NCBI RefSeq assembly: GCF_964355755.1
Contig: NC_092672.1
Location: 34,406,501-34,470,500 of the forward strand
DNA from: Antedon mediterranea
Taxonomy: Eukaryota > Echinodermata > Crinoidea > Comatulida > Antedonidae
Direction of reading: 5' to 3'
Length of the DNA stretch: 64,000 bases
Shown here: piece by piece, positions 37,201-57,388 of the stretch
Position numbering within the stretch: position 1 is the stretch's first letter
Layout of the letters: the number at the start of each line of letters is the position of its first letter
Notes under the pieces: generated by a model
The model's database searches: none
What the model saw: only the letters and a program-made list of their open reading frames with translations
What the model was told of the DNA's origin: nothing
Position numbers and translations under genes: made by a program

Positions 37201-38156
37201 CAACTGGGCCCTCTGGGAGATCAGTCATTGACTGAAGAGGTTACCCAGTATAAATATATATTTCAATTCAATTCAATTCAAACATATACACAAAATGCTC
37301 TAAATAAACAAAGTCTTATTACAAGTTAATAGAAAATTGAAGTGTTTTGTAATGATCTTATTTTCAGTTATCGAACTCAGAGCATTGAGTTGAAGTGTGC
37401 CGGTGCTAATAGTGCCAGTTGTCAACAGAACTCATCAGCTTCTGAGCGTGTGCAGTCGTTTGTTCTTAGTAATTGGATCACGTACACTAAAGTACCAGCA
37501 GTTAGTCCAGAGCCTGTCATTCTGTAAGTACCTTTTCTTCTCTTCTGCTTTTTATTTATTTTGTTTGTTTGTATCTATGTATTTATTTACATTCAAATAT
37601 TATACTGTTTTATAAATGTTACTGTTGTTGAAAAGCAATAAATATAACGGTACTGACTTATTACTTACTTGTTAAGCGCATTGAGGATTTGTATAATGCG
37701 CTTAACAAAGTCCCATTTATTATTTTTTTAAATGTTCTTAGTTTAATGTGTTTTACACATTTTTATCTATTTTGTTTCCGATTTTAGGCAGTATTGTTTT
37801 ATTTCTATGTTTTTTCTTAAAACAAATGATAATAAAGGATACTTGACTTGACTTGACTTGATTTCTATGTGAATCATTTAAAAAAAAATTTATGTAGCAT
37901 GACAACAATTATTAATTAATAGATAATTTTTAGAATGCAGTACCATAAAAATGTGTTTATGGAAATTTAATTTCTTTACAGATATTTTAAAGGTGTTGAT
38001 GAGAGTCTTTGTCGGTATGGCAAGTGTCCAGAGGAGGCGTTTTACCCAATCACAAGAGCATTCCTTGGCGATTCTTATGAATATTCATTAGCTGTGGGGT
38101 TAACTCTTATGTTGTTTGGTTTTGGTTATGTTGTGGTAACCAAGCCTTGGATATGA
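28233..38156 (+). CDS. TCTN2: Tectonic-2 (ciliary transition-zone protein)
   Basis: Tectonics belong to the MKS/B9 transition-zone complex controlling ciliary membrane composition and Hedgehog signalling. Seventeen exons join in phase: 28233-28314, 28489-28658, 29129-29238, 29570-29665, 30459-30566, 30779-30837, 31207-31271, 31763-31859, 32323-32571, 32986-33146, 33575-33755, 33991-34106, 34481-35681, 35925-36147, 36515-36700, 37368-37523, 37982-38156 (3,435 nt, 1,144 aa). Seen: signal peptide (1-25), Thr/Pro-rich linker (~330-385), tectonic Cys motif [20 protein letters not shown] (479-498), [41 protein letters not shown], and a C-terminal membrane segment ([17 protein letters not shown]). 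The DAG-x-x-x-G-x-x-QQE and SGNPGYQ motifs and the C-terminal TM favour TCTN2 over TCTN1/3. Human TCTN2 is about 697 aa; the extra length lies mainly before the Cys motif and in the 1.2 kb exon. The intron after 31271 appears to use a GC donor. Confidence 0.93.
28803..29100 (-). pseudogene. LINE 3' fragment with (TGAA)n-type tail
   Basis: Minus-strand frame reads [20 protein letters not shown] then [13 protein letters not shown] and stop, the C-terminal end of a CR1/L2-group polyprotein, followed by a short 3'UTR and a GAATGAATGAAT tail at about 28805-28820. In TCTN2 intron 2. Confidence 0.65.
29305..29468. mobile_element. MITE-A copy 7
   Basis: Complete ends; AGTTTGACAAAAAAGTGAT, CCAAATATGGTAGTAATGTG, right arm GATAGTGTAGACAGAGCTTA. 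Fills half of TCTN2 intron 3. Confidence 0.92.
29690..30290. other. TCTN2 intron 4, repeat-like pieces
   Basis: 30040-30175 shares short blocks with 60255-60408 (GTCTGTGTAAATTGG versus GTCTGTGTGAATTGG, and CGCTT/TTATTACC), so both are copies of an unnamed repeat. No exon seen. Confidence 0.35.
30296..30412. mobile_element. MITE-A copy 8, short form
   Basis: AGCTCTGTCTACACTATCAA and GATAGTGTAGACAGAGCTTT; only two core units. 46 bases before TCTN2 exon 5. Confidence 0.92.
30573..30700. mobile_element. MITE-A copy 9, right arm lost
   Basis: CCTTGTCTACACTATCTAAC left arm and three CACTACCATATTTG units. Begins about 6 bases after the donor of TCTN2 exon 5, so it makes up most of this 212-base intron. 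Confidence 0.85.
30855..31095 (+). repeat. Dispersed repeat (SINE-like)
   Basis: GTCTTATATAGCACCTAATA, CTCCAGCACTTTGAAGCTCC, AACATTATTCACAGGAGCT. The second half recurs at 61165-61265 and the ATATAGxxCTTxAT start resembles 38205-38240. Origin not assigned. TCTN2 intron 6. Confidence 0.5.
31940..32280 (+). pseudogene. LINE 3' fragment with (TGAA)n tail
   Basis: The frame reads [11 protein letters not shown], then after a one-base shift [11 protein letters not shown], the C-terminal motif common to CR1/L2-group LINEs. A 3'UTR and GATGAATGAATGAATG at the end follow. In TCTN2 intron 8. Confidence 0.6.
32665..32790 (+). repeat. SINE family 3, 3' part
   Basis: CAGTATGTTTCCATACGTGT, GTGCAGTGCATTGAGAGCTT and CGCTATACAAGAATGAACTA, matching 395-480. 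In TCTN2 intron 9. Confidence 0.6.
33186..33307. mobile_element. MITE-A copy 10
   Basis: AGCTATGTCTACACTATCAA and GATAGTGTAGACAGAGCTTT. In TCTN2 intron 10. Confidence 0.9.
33808..33942. mobile_element. MITE-A copy 11, left arm partial
   Basis: Begins at CAATTAGTTTGACAAAAAAA; right arm AGTTTGATAGTGTAGACAGA complete. Takes up more than half of the 235-base TCTN2 intron 11. Confidence 0.85.
34211..34430. mobile_element. Fold-back element of the GTCAACTCGGCC family, compact copy
   Basis: The left half repeats CAAGTCGGCC and CAACTCGGCCTCA units; the right half is the inverse (GACTTGAGACGGTTTAGGGC). Same ends as the 57389-58238 element but without a large interior. In TCTN2 intron 12. Confidence 0.75.
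35719..35892. mobile_element. MITE-A copy 12, expanded core
   Basis: CTTGTCTACACTATCAAACT left arm; four tandem CCCAAATATGGTAGTGATAT units; GATAGTGTAGACAGCGCTTT right arm. Makes up most of the 243-base TCTN2 intron 13. Confidence 0.92.
36157..36345. mobile_element. PIF/Harbinger-type MITE, 189 bp
   Basis: Ends AGGGCCTTTCAC and AAAGACCCT are inverted; longer inner inverted repeat TTCCAGTCTGGCGCCG / CCGGCGCCAGACTGGAA; TTA on both sides (36154-36156 and 36346-36348). In TCTN2 intron 14. Confidence 0.75.
36957..37280 (+). repeat. SINE family 1, full length, tail type A
   Basis: tRNA-derived head resembling Leu/Ser tRNA: box A TGGCCGAGCGG (36967-36977), box B GGTTCGAGGCT (37022-37032). The body has TGCACTTTAAAGAACCTAGT and CTTTCGAGACGAGTAGGGGG. 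The tail has ACTGGGCCCTCTGGGAGATC and GAAGAGGTTACCCAGTATAA, ending in (TTCAA)n. It is not a tRNA gene: no proper anticodon arm or acceptor pairing was seen. TCTN2 intron 15. Confidence 0.8.
37733..37862 (+). repeat. Non-LTR element 3' tail with (TTGAC)n
   Basis: A/T-rich 3'UTR-like sequence, AATGATAATAAAGGATAC, then four ACTTG units. The layout (AATAAA then short satellite) is like the intact LINE's end but with a different repeat. TCTN2 intron 16. Confidence 0.45.
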
Positions 38157-38204
38157 AGATACAAGATACCTTGAATTCTAGAATACCTTGAACAATAATG
38201 ATAA

Positions 38205-38660
38205 TAATATGTCATTTTTATATAGAGCTTCATGCATAAAGCCCCGAAAGCTCTGTCAACACTATCAAACTAGTTTGACACAAAAAAAAAAGGTGATGTG
38301 CCTAAATATAGTAGTGATATACTCAAATATATGACATCATTATGTCCATATATGGGCACCTCACATTAAGCGCTTGACATTATTACCCCAGATTGGAAAC
38401 GTACTCCCATAATGCAGCCTTAGCGCAGTTGTGTTTTGACCTTACCAGATACCCATTTGTACAGCTGGGTGGAGAGAGTCAAGTGTAGTGTCTTGCCCAG
38501 GACAAAAGCGATGGGACGAGCATTAGTAATCTGGTTAGTCTGGTTTGGAAGGGATTAGAAAGGACATGGAAAGGACTAGAAGAGTGTTAAGACTCTACCC
38601 ACTTATGATGACCTACAAATCTAGGATAGTCGACCAGGGTGTTACAACAACACCTTATAA
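38205..38660 (+). repeat. SINE-like repeat split by MITE-A copy 13
   Basis: TTTTATATAGAGCTTCATGC before and GCGCTTGACATTATTACCCC after the MITE form a continuous element of the TATATAGCGCTT type; the following sequence includes AGCGATGGGACGAGCATTAG. Downstream of TCTN2. Confidence 0.45.
38248..38372. mobile_element. MITE-A copy 13
   Basis: AGCTCTGTCAACACTATCAA left arm; ATATGGGCACCTCACATTAA near the right; the right arm is worn. Confidence 0.78.
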
Positions 38661-38878
38661 TCCCATTCGATGGTGGATATGACAGTACATTTGACAAGCA
38701 TATCACTTCACAGGCAACCTTGTAAAATATACTGTACAGTACTTCATCAAACCTCCCAATTCAGGACTCTCTCTGAAAACTAGAAACTCTCCTAAAACAG
38801 ACTTTTCTTTAGGTCCAAAGGGTCCCAACTTATTGTTACCATTAAAAACACATTCCAAATACCAGACTTTCCAGAAAA

Positions 38879-39066
38879 CCAGACATATTAGGCCAGCCCA
38901 AAGGTATCCAGTATTGGGAGAGTTGCCAGACATATTAGGCCAGCCCAAAGGTATCCAGTATTGGGAGAGTTGCCAGGCATATTAGGCCAGCCCAAAGGTA
39001 TCCAGTATTGGGAGAGTTGCCAGACATATTAGGCCAGCCCAAAGGTATCCAGTATTGGGAGAGTTG
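38879..39066 (+). repeat. Tandem repeat, 47 bp x 4
   Basis: Four nearly identical units starting CCAGACATATTAGGCCAGCC and ending ATTGGGAGAGTTG. The near identity points to recent expansion. Not genic. Confidence 0.9.
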
Positions 39067-39174
39067 ACTGTACTTCATTTTACTATTTTCTTTTGTACGT
39101 CCATCAGTAATAATGTATTTATTTATCATTCCATGTAAATTTTACATCTCTTATGTATGTACAGTTGATAAGGT

Positions 39175-39405
39175 CATTATAGTCTTCTCGGATAAAGGTC
39201 CAGTGTACACATCTAGCTCATGTGCACTTTATAGAACCTAATAAATCTTTCGAGACGAGTAGGGGGTTACCCTGATGTACTAGTACACACAGCCACTGAC
39301 AACTGGGCCCTCTGGGAGACCAGCCTTGGACTGAAGAGGTTACCAGTATAAATAAATAACAAATTCTATTAGTTTCCCTGTGGGGATAATAAAGTTTAAT
39401 GTTAA
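39175..39405 (+). repeat. SINE family 1, 3' part, tail type A
   Basis: GTCCAGTGTACACATCTAGC, CTTTCGAGACGAGTAGGGGG, ACTGGGCCCTCTGGGAGACC, GAAGAGGTTACCAGTATAAA. Followed by a CCCTGTGGGGATAATAAAG piece typical of LINE or SINE 3' ends. Confidence 0.7.
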
Positions 39406-39839
39406 AAACATCAATATTCAGTACTATACACTGTACTTTGCTTTAAGAGTTCCTGTTTTTAGATAATAAATTACAGATATTCTATGCAATAATTTAAAAA
39501 AAAAAAAAATTGTTTAATTGTTCTTCATTTTTTTTACTGTATGTTTAATCATGGGTTATTAGAACAACAGTTTCATTTCTTTTTCTTATAGCTTTTTCTC
39601 TATGTTTCAATGTGTTTTGTGAAATATATTTTATATATATTTATATGCTATAAATACAGTTATAATTTCAGCTTTTGCTGCCGTTTTTTGGCCATTTTGA
39701 GAAAACTTGGCAAAATTCAATTATTGTGCGATAATATTTCCATATATATGTGCGTGTATTGTGTTATAAACCTCTTATATAAAATAGCCACTTCTTAAAA
39801 TTCAATTATGTGAAAATATTGCCATATATACGCATATAT

Positions 39840-41110
39840 TATCATCATCATCTTATAGAGCCATAGTAACCAGATAAATCGAAAAATAAAAGGGTCGAAA
39901 TTTTGTCAATTTTCTATAAAATCCATGTACTATTAGTACAGGGATTTTTTAAAAAATTGCCAAAATATCGACCTTTTAAAAATTGTTATTATGCAATAAT
40001 ATTGCCATATATGAACATATATTGTGTTATCATCATCTTAAAGAGTCGTAGTAACAAGTTATATAAAAAAATAAAAAGGTCAAATTTTGGACACTAAATG
40101 GTTACTATAGCATAATAAACATGCGCAGAGTTGACTAATGGGTTCTGCGCATGCTAATTGTGCTATAGTAACCAGTTTTATCGAAAAATAAAAAGGTCGA
40201 AAATTGGCCATTTTTTGGAAAAAATCCCTGTACTATAGTACAGAAAAATTTGCGAAAAATGGCAGATTTTCGACCCTTTTATTTTTTTACATAAATGGTT
40301 ACTATTGCATAATAAACATGCGCAGAGACGAATAATGGGTTCTGCGCATATCAAAATGTGTTATGGTAACCAGTTTTGACATAAATGGTTACTATAGTAT
40401 AATAAACATGCGCAGAGGCGAATAATGGGTTCTGCGCATGTCAATTGTGCTATAGTAACCAGTTTTATCGAAAAATAAAAAGGTTGAAAATTGGCCATTT
40501 TTTGTGAAAAAATCCCTGTACTGTACAGGGAAATTTCCGAAAAATGGCCGATTTTCGACCCTTTTATTTTTTGACATAAATGGTTACTATTGCATATTAT
40601 AAGCATGCGCAGAGTCGACCAATGGGTTCTGCGCATGTCAATTGTGCTATAGTAACAACTTTTGACATAAATGGTTACTATAGCATAATAAATATGCGCA
40701 GAGTCGACTAATGGGTTCTGCGCATGTTAATTGTGCTATAGTAACCAGTTTTATCGAAAAATAGAAAGGTCGAAAATTGGCCATTTTTAAAAAAAAATCC
40801 CTGTACTATAGTACAGGAAATCTTCGAAAAATGGCCGATTTTCGATCACCCTTTTATTTTTTGACATAAATGGTTACTATTGCATAATAAACATGCGCAG
40901 AGTCGCCAATGGGTTCTGCGCATGTTAATTGTGCTATAGTAACCAGTTTTATCGAAAAACAATGGGTTCTGCGCATGTTAATTGCATGTCGCATGTCTTA
41001 AAAGGTGTCATTATTCTGTATAACATATATTTATATATTTATGTCAAAAGTGGTTACTATAGCATAATTTCGAAAAATGACCGATTATCGATCCTTTTTT
41101 GTTGTTGACA
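39840..41110. repeat. Hairpin-rich tandem array, about 290-bp unit
   Basis: At least three ordered units (about 40085-40380, 40381-40670, 40671-40960) plus partial ones. Each unit carries two inverted repeats: one around AACATGCGCAGAG...TTCTGCGCATGTT nested in GGTTACTATAGCATAA...TTGTGCTATAGTAACC, and one around GGTCGAAAATTGGCCATTTT...AAAATGGCCGATTTTCGACC. A diverged relative lies at 41580-41930. Confidence 0.85.
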
Positions 41111-42545
41111 TAACTGGTAATAATAATAATATCATTACGGTGTTCACATAGTCTCTCTGGGGTATTTAATTCTAAATATTCCAGAAATAAAATGAATACT
41201 CTAATAATAACTAAAAAAGTTTAAGTGAGTATTAAATAAAATAATTATTGACAATTATTCGTAGGGCAGTACAAAATTATTTTATGTTTAAAACAACAAC
41301 ATTACACAGCTTGCTGTGCAATTAACACCATTGTTGTGCACGTGAATGGGTTTCCTATGACATAATAGGTGTTAATATGTCAATTGAGTGAGTCTTTCAT
41401 GGCATTTGTAGTAGAGTTAGTCTTTGGTGACAATAGTAACACACACTTGTAATTGAGTGGTATTTTGATTTTGAATATCTGAATATTATACCACAAGGTG
41501 TATCATTCCCTAAATAGCCCAAAAAGCTAAAAAAGTGATTTTTTAAAAATGTGTCAGTTGAGTCGTTCTTTCAGGGATTTTTACGAAAAAGGTCTAAAAT
41601 AGCCACTTCATAAAATTCAATTATTATGCAAAAATATTGCCATATATACACATATATTGTGTTATCATCATCTTATAGAGTCATAGTAACCAGTTGTGTC
41701 GAAAAATATAAAGGTTGAAATTTGACCATTTTTCGGAAACTTTCCCTGTAGGCCTACTAATAGTACAGGGATTTTTTCGAAATATGGCCAAAATAGCCAC
41801 TTTTTAAAATTCAATTATGCAAAAATATTGCCATATATGAGCATATGTATTATCATCATTTTATAGAGCCATAGTAACCAGTTATGTTGAAAAATAAAAG
41901 GGTCGAAATTTTCCGTAAAAATAGTGACATGCTCAGACCATTTATACCTCCATGCTCGGACCTCAATATTCTGAGCAACTATATTTAAATACACTTATTA
42001 GGCTATCATATATTTGTGTTATCATCATCTTATATTTACTGTATAGTAAGCAGTTAATTACCGTATGTCAAAAAGAATAGGTATTGTATTTTGACCTTTG
42101 CATGTATACTCCTGTGATTGTAAAATAAAAAATGGTCAAAACAACTTTCAGACACTTTTTAGCAACTATTAGACTTGCCCCAAGTCGGTATTTATTGTCC
42201 TAATATTAGTTCACCAGTCAGCGTTTTTGACTTTTGTCTGGAAAATTCATGATTGTGAACTCACGTATTATACGTATGAAATGCCATATGTCAAAATACT
42301 TCTTTGAGTTTATTGATTTATTTACTGCAGTATCCAGGTATATTTCTGCAGTAATGATAGGGTAATGAAGAATAGGCTTACAGTATTACTACAGTTATGA
42401 CTTGGTACTTAAGTATATTACTGAATTATTAATTAAATAGATTCAAATACTAAGACTACACCTGTATAATTATGAAGACATTTTAAAGGAAGATGGCATT
42501 CAATTTATATGCGATGTGAAATATCGTTGTATTTGCTATGTCTGA
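41110..42545. other. Intergenic, no gene seen
   Basis: Contains diverged array pieces at 41580-41930 (GCCATATATACACATATATT, AGTAACCAGTTGTGTCGAAA) and otherwise A/T-rich sequence. Confidence 0.4.
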
Positions 42546-42604
42546 AACTCTGTCTACACTATCAAACTTTGTGTGACCAGTTTGGTAGTGTAGACAGAGC
42601 TTTA
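42546..42604. mobile_element. MITE-A copy 14, minimal form of about 59 bp
   Basis: Only the two arms remain: CTCTGTCTACACTATCAAAC then a short join, then TTTGGTAGTGTAGACAGAGC. The whole core is deleted. Confidence 0.88.
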
Positions 42605-42728
42605 TACGTTCAACAAATTACCCACATAGTACAATTAACTTAGAAAAACATAAACCAGACACAAATTATTTAATATCATTTGTATAAATTTAATATACCT
42701 AATACCTAGTGCATAGGCTGGTTGGAAG

Positions 42729-42763
42729 CATAGAGATATTATAGTGAACTATAATATCTCTAT
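42729..42763. mobile_element. 35-bp palindromic insertion with 8-bp target duplication
   Basis: Perfect 15-bp arms ATAGAGATATTATAG / CTATAATATCTCTAT around TGAA, flanked by GTTGGAAG at 42721-42728 and 42764-42771. An 8-bp duplication fits hAT-type integration. Confidence 0.75.
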
Positions 42764-42852
42764 GTTGGAAGTCACTTGTCAGAATATACAATATGTACTT
42801 GTAAAATAAAATAGGGATATAGGGTGGGAGAAAATATCTGGAAGGTGTATTA

Positions 42853-42988
42853 TGCTCTTTCTACACTATCAAACTTTATGCGACAAAAAAAATGTGATGT
42901 GCCCATATATAGACATACTCATATCACTATCATATTTGGGCAAAACACACTTTTTGTGAAACTAGTTTGATAATGTGGACAGAGGATA
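42853..42988. mobile_element. MITE-A copy 15
   Basis: TGCTCTTTCTACACTATCAA left arm; AACTAGTTTGATAATGTGGA right arm. Confidence 0.85.
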
Positions 42989-44562
42989 TCAATGTTGTAA
43001 TAATAGACTTTTTGCATAGTGGTTTACTACAGTACTTTGTACAAAAGCTAATTTACTATATTCCTTGTTAGGTCAAAGGTCAAACTAATACAAGAAGATT
43101 ATCATTTAGCATTTGTAATCTAGGGTTGCCATCCCAAAGAAGACGCAATTTGAAGATTTCTGGTCATTTTTTGAAGAAAAAAAAAAAGACTCGCAGGGCC
43201 ATTTTTTAAAATATTATTTATGCAAAATGTCATAGTACATGGTGTACACATTTAATTTAGATACACATTCCATTCCAATTAATATCAGTGCATTAATAAC
43301 TATGTATCATCATATTTCAATCATTGTTCATTTTTATTTTTTTTTTTATTTCAAGTTAGTTATGACTTAATCAGTTATATATTGAGTAGAAACATTAAAT
43401 TTTACCTATACTTTTGTTAAACTGCAATAGATTTGGCAAATGTGTTTTGGTAAAAATAAAACACATTGAAATGTTACATTTAAAAATTGTTTGTGTTTCA
43501 GTTTTGTATTTGAATATTTGTTTCTGGAAGCGAGGTATAATAAGCCGAAGTCTAGAGGGCATACTCCAGACTGAAAAGTGATTCCAACAGGAGGGGAACC
43601 AAAAAGATATATAATAATATATAATATCATTGGTTTCTGATGAAAAAAACCCACCCATTTAACAAAATTTAATTTTCACAGCTTTAGCCTCATTTAGCAT
43701 CATGATCCGATATTCAATATTACTATTTACAATTATTATTACAGTAATAGGGTAATTTAATATACAGTAGTTAAGGATAGAGCTCCTAGGATTGGAATAT
43801 GATTGCATTCAATAACGTTTGATAGCATGTCAGAGGTCAATATTGCACACATGTGCGGACATAATCACGACAGATCTCTTACATCTGTGTGGACGTTTAC
43901 ACATGTGCATATTTCAGAAAATGAGTTTGATTCTCTGATTATAGAGATTACAACTATAAGATAGAAACTTGAAAAAATAACTTTTTAAGAATAGAAAATT
44001 ATTTAAAAAAATTAAAATTAAAACAAAACTTGAATTCAAACTAGTAATACTTATTCTATCTACAGTAATCGCATTAACATTTATTAAGTTATTCGTAATT
44101 TTAAAATAAATTATAAAACAAAAATATCAAGCAATAAATTAAGAGCAAAATTTATATTTCAGACTATAAAATGAACTAATACTTTTTCTATTAAGGTAGC
44201 ATAATTCAAAACCAGTAAAAATAACAATGCTAAGGGCCCATTCACACAAGATGGTATAGGCCCATTCACACAATGATGCTAAAGCCCCATTCACACAAGT
44301 CAACTTTTAGGTCATTGCAGAATAATTGTTTATAAAGTAAAATATACATATAGTAACAAATGAGTTGTAAAACAATTGCCAAAATAAATAGCAAATTGCT
44401 GATCCAATCTTATTTGCGTGAACAGGCCACTTATTTCATCAACGCCGCCACGTAATGTCACATTCAAACATGCACATGCTAAAGCCCCCAACGGCACAGT
44501 TTCATCAAGCACATCGTTATGGTTCACTGCACATCGTCCCACCTCTAGCTGTCGCTTCGCAT
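42989..44562. other. Intergenic / 3' flank of S6K, no gene seen
   Basis: A/T-rich. Near 44225-44300 short repeats of GGCCCATTCACACAA occur. The minus-strand ORF at 44330-44542 has no recognisable similarity. Confidence 0.4.
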
Positions 44563-44683
44563 CTCAGTGGATGTCATACAGCAGTGGATGTACGGATCAG
44601 TGGATATCACATGCCTCAGTGGATGTCATGCATCACTGGATATCACGCCTCAGTGGATGTCATGCTTCAGTGGATGTCATGGT

Positions 44684-44699
<16 letters not shown>
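44563..44699. repeat. About 19-bp tandem repeat overlapping the S6K stop codon
   Basis: Seven imperfect units of CAGTGGATGTCATGC(T)T type (minus strand: TGACATCCACTGA). The S6K stop (44684-44686) lies inside the last unit, so the array is the start of the 3'UTR. Confidence 0.8.
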
Positions 44700-54973
<10,274 letters not shown>

Positions 54974-55200
54974 GTCTACAAATGTTTAAACCATATCAAG
55001 ACTGTATCAAAAAAATATATGTTCATAGAGTCATAATAAAACAAGATAAAGAGTCCCAAACAGATTTCGAAATCTACGATTTCAACACCGGTGGTGGATC
55101 ATTCGATGATGAAAGGAGTCGAATTCGGGGCACCAAAATAGACTTCAGGCATGTTATCGAAAAGTTATGGCGCGCCGCCAACTACTAAAAATGTCATAAT
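54974..55200 (-). promoter_or_regulatory. Presumed S6K 5'UTR/promoter region
   Basis: Short region upstream of the S6K start, with a G/C-rich patch (TGGCGCGCCGCCAAC, about 55169-55183). No TATA box assigned. Position-based call only. Confidence 0.3.
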
Positions 55201-55273
55201 TAGCGAGATCTAAAAAATGATGCTTAAAAAATCGATACACTGAGATACTAATAGGTATAATTAAATAACATAT

Positions 55274-55498
55274 TTAAAGCATAGGATCGAATATAGAAGT
55301 GTCGGTTTCCCAGTAGTCACTGTTACTTCCAAGGAGGGCCACGTGAAGGCCACCTTTATCCTCCTCTTCACTATCGGAGATTTTCTGAATACAATAGATG
55401 TGAGCGAGTGGGAGAGAAACCGAAGTTTGAAGATAGCTCCATGAAAGAACGTACACGCCATTAACGTTTAGTTTATACATTACACACAACTTCCACAC
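55274..55498 (-). CDS. Unidentified small ORF upstream of S6K
   Basis: Frame of about 70 codons ending at 55274; the first ATG gives about 68 residues. The C-terminal half is acidic and protein-like (KISDSEEEDKGGLHVALLGS, then SDYWETDTSIFDPML). An in-frame stop lies just upstream of 55498, so if real it starts here or by splicing. I do not recognise the family. The ordered acidic composition is unlike the random A/T-rich ORFs around. Confidence 0.35.
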   Translation of the reverse strand: MWKLCVMYKLNVNGVYVLSWSYLQTSVSLPLAHIYCIQKISDSEEEDKGGLHVALLGSNSDYWETDTSIFDPML

Positions 55499-55499
55499 A

Positions 55500-57379
55500 C
55501 TATCACCCTATCAATCCAGACATTCATTAAATCAAACTTAATTAATCTTATTTAGTGTTTAAACTGTAATGGTGGTTTACTTTACGGTATTTACGTTAAT
55601 ATTACGTAACACGGTTGTTGTATTGTACGTTAGTTATTAATGTTATATTGTGGTGATATTTTATTAACTGCTGTTACGTTAGTGGTTAGGCCTATTGTAA
55701 ATTAAATTTGTGTATGTATGTTACATTAGTAGTTATGATGTTAGTGGTTAATATCACATTAACGGTTTATATTACGTTACTGATTAAATATAAACGTCTT
55801 ACTTTAGATCGACGACTTTTCTTCGTTAAATCCTCTCCCACTTCTCGTCAAAATCACCCACAATTCGATATTTAGAAACCTATATTGTCCCGCGAAATGT
55901 TGATATATATATTTTTTATTATTCTCATGAAGATAGTGTATGCAATTAAATTAGATTAACATTTTGAAGGTTATTATTTTAGACAAACATTTAGACGTTA
56001 AAAGGCATAATCTAACTAAAACCTATAGGCCTATTAGCGCTCGCGCTAAACCTATATTTAAACGTTACGTGTGACACGCTCTTTAGAGTCGAACACTATA
56101 CCATACTTATTACCCAATAATATTACAATGTATACCCTACTCCAATACATACAATCTGCTCATTCAAATCAGGCATTAGCCAATAAAACAGCGTTTTCCA
56201 TTGTAATAAATTACCATTCCTTAACATAAGTATCATAGTATCTACATGAATATTATAGAATAAGATGTTTAGATTTAAGAAACCATGTATAATTAAAATA
56301 AGAACAATCAGTAACATTCTAAAGTGCTATTAATAGAAACTGTAATCCAATAGAATAAGAAGTATAAATAATGATCTAGAAGGATAGGAACATGTATATA
56401 AAGGGATGTAAATCTATTGTAAGGTTGGATATTCGATTGTAAAAGTTATTGTGAAGCTGTTGTTTAAAGTGCTTACTGGATTGTTGAAAGTTGAAGTTGA
56501 TTGAAATTAAAGCTTTGTTTTTGAGTTATTTTACAACTTTGTGGACAACAAATTGTATCCTATTACAAACAAAAACTTTACTATTATATGGACTGTTTTG
56601 ATAATAATTCAATGATTAGGAGGCCTATCTGACGGCGAATTACAATAATATAATATGGGTCTAGATTGACAGTCAAATGAGACTTGGCCTAGACAGCCAA
56701 AATAATGTTTTGATTATTTGACAGTAAATTATCATAATAGGTTGACAGCAAGAACAAATTCATTATTTATTGATCAAGATTTTACAGATTACCGTCTACA
56801 TATGCATCTATTATAATACTGTATTACAGCAAATGTTTTCAACGACTCTCTTCTCCCAAACGGCTGGGGTTTGTAATTTGAGCATGACCCGTCCTAGTTT
56901 ACAAAATCTCAAACATGTCAGCCTCTAGAACTATAACTTGCCGCTTGATATAGCTTCTGAATGAGTAGTCCTCTGTGGATGTAGCTGGCTAAAGCAGCAG
57001 CAACGTAAAAAAACTTAGAATAGGCATGGTGGTAGTAACATTCAAAAATGCCAATTTGGTACCTGACGAATGTTGAAGAGAAACAACCGCGACAACCAAA
57101 CCCAATCAACCGGAAAGAAGATAACAAGAGGGCGCTATACATAAATATAAAACAAAACATTTATTTTATAAACATGACGAACATGACACGAAGGAATAGA
57201 CACATATGTCGGTTTAAATCAAGCAAAATACGATGGTAAAATAGTAATATTTCTACAAATGTATAGGTGTACTTAACAACATTTATGTAAGTATTTTGAC
57301 TATCTGATTTCTAGTTTTCCTCAACTCTCTGGTACTAGTATCCTTTCAGACCAGCAGTGAGTTCGGAGTCCCGAAGTTG
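55500..57379. other. Intergenic, possible promoter near 57100
   Basis: Mostly A/T-rich. Around 57098-57135 an inverted-free cluster CCCAATCAACCGGAAAG (CCAAT plus ETS) and GAGGGCGCTATAC resembles the 8330 promoter patch; it may drive the SVOP-like gene on the plus strand. No exon assigned. Confidence 0.3.
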
Positions 57380-57388
57380 CTAATTAAC

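Noticed and set aside
44330-44542. 70-residue minus-strand ORF downstream of S6K
   Set aside because: No match to the S6K tail or any family I know; lies in the 3' flank among short repeats.
56918-57160. 80-residue minus-strand ORF (YYHHAYSKFFYVAAALASYI)
   Set aside because: Protein-like at first sight, but it overlaps the candidate promoter patch, has no supporting splice structure and no family I recognise.
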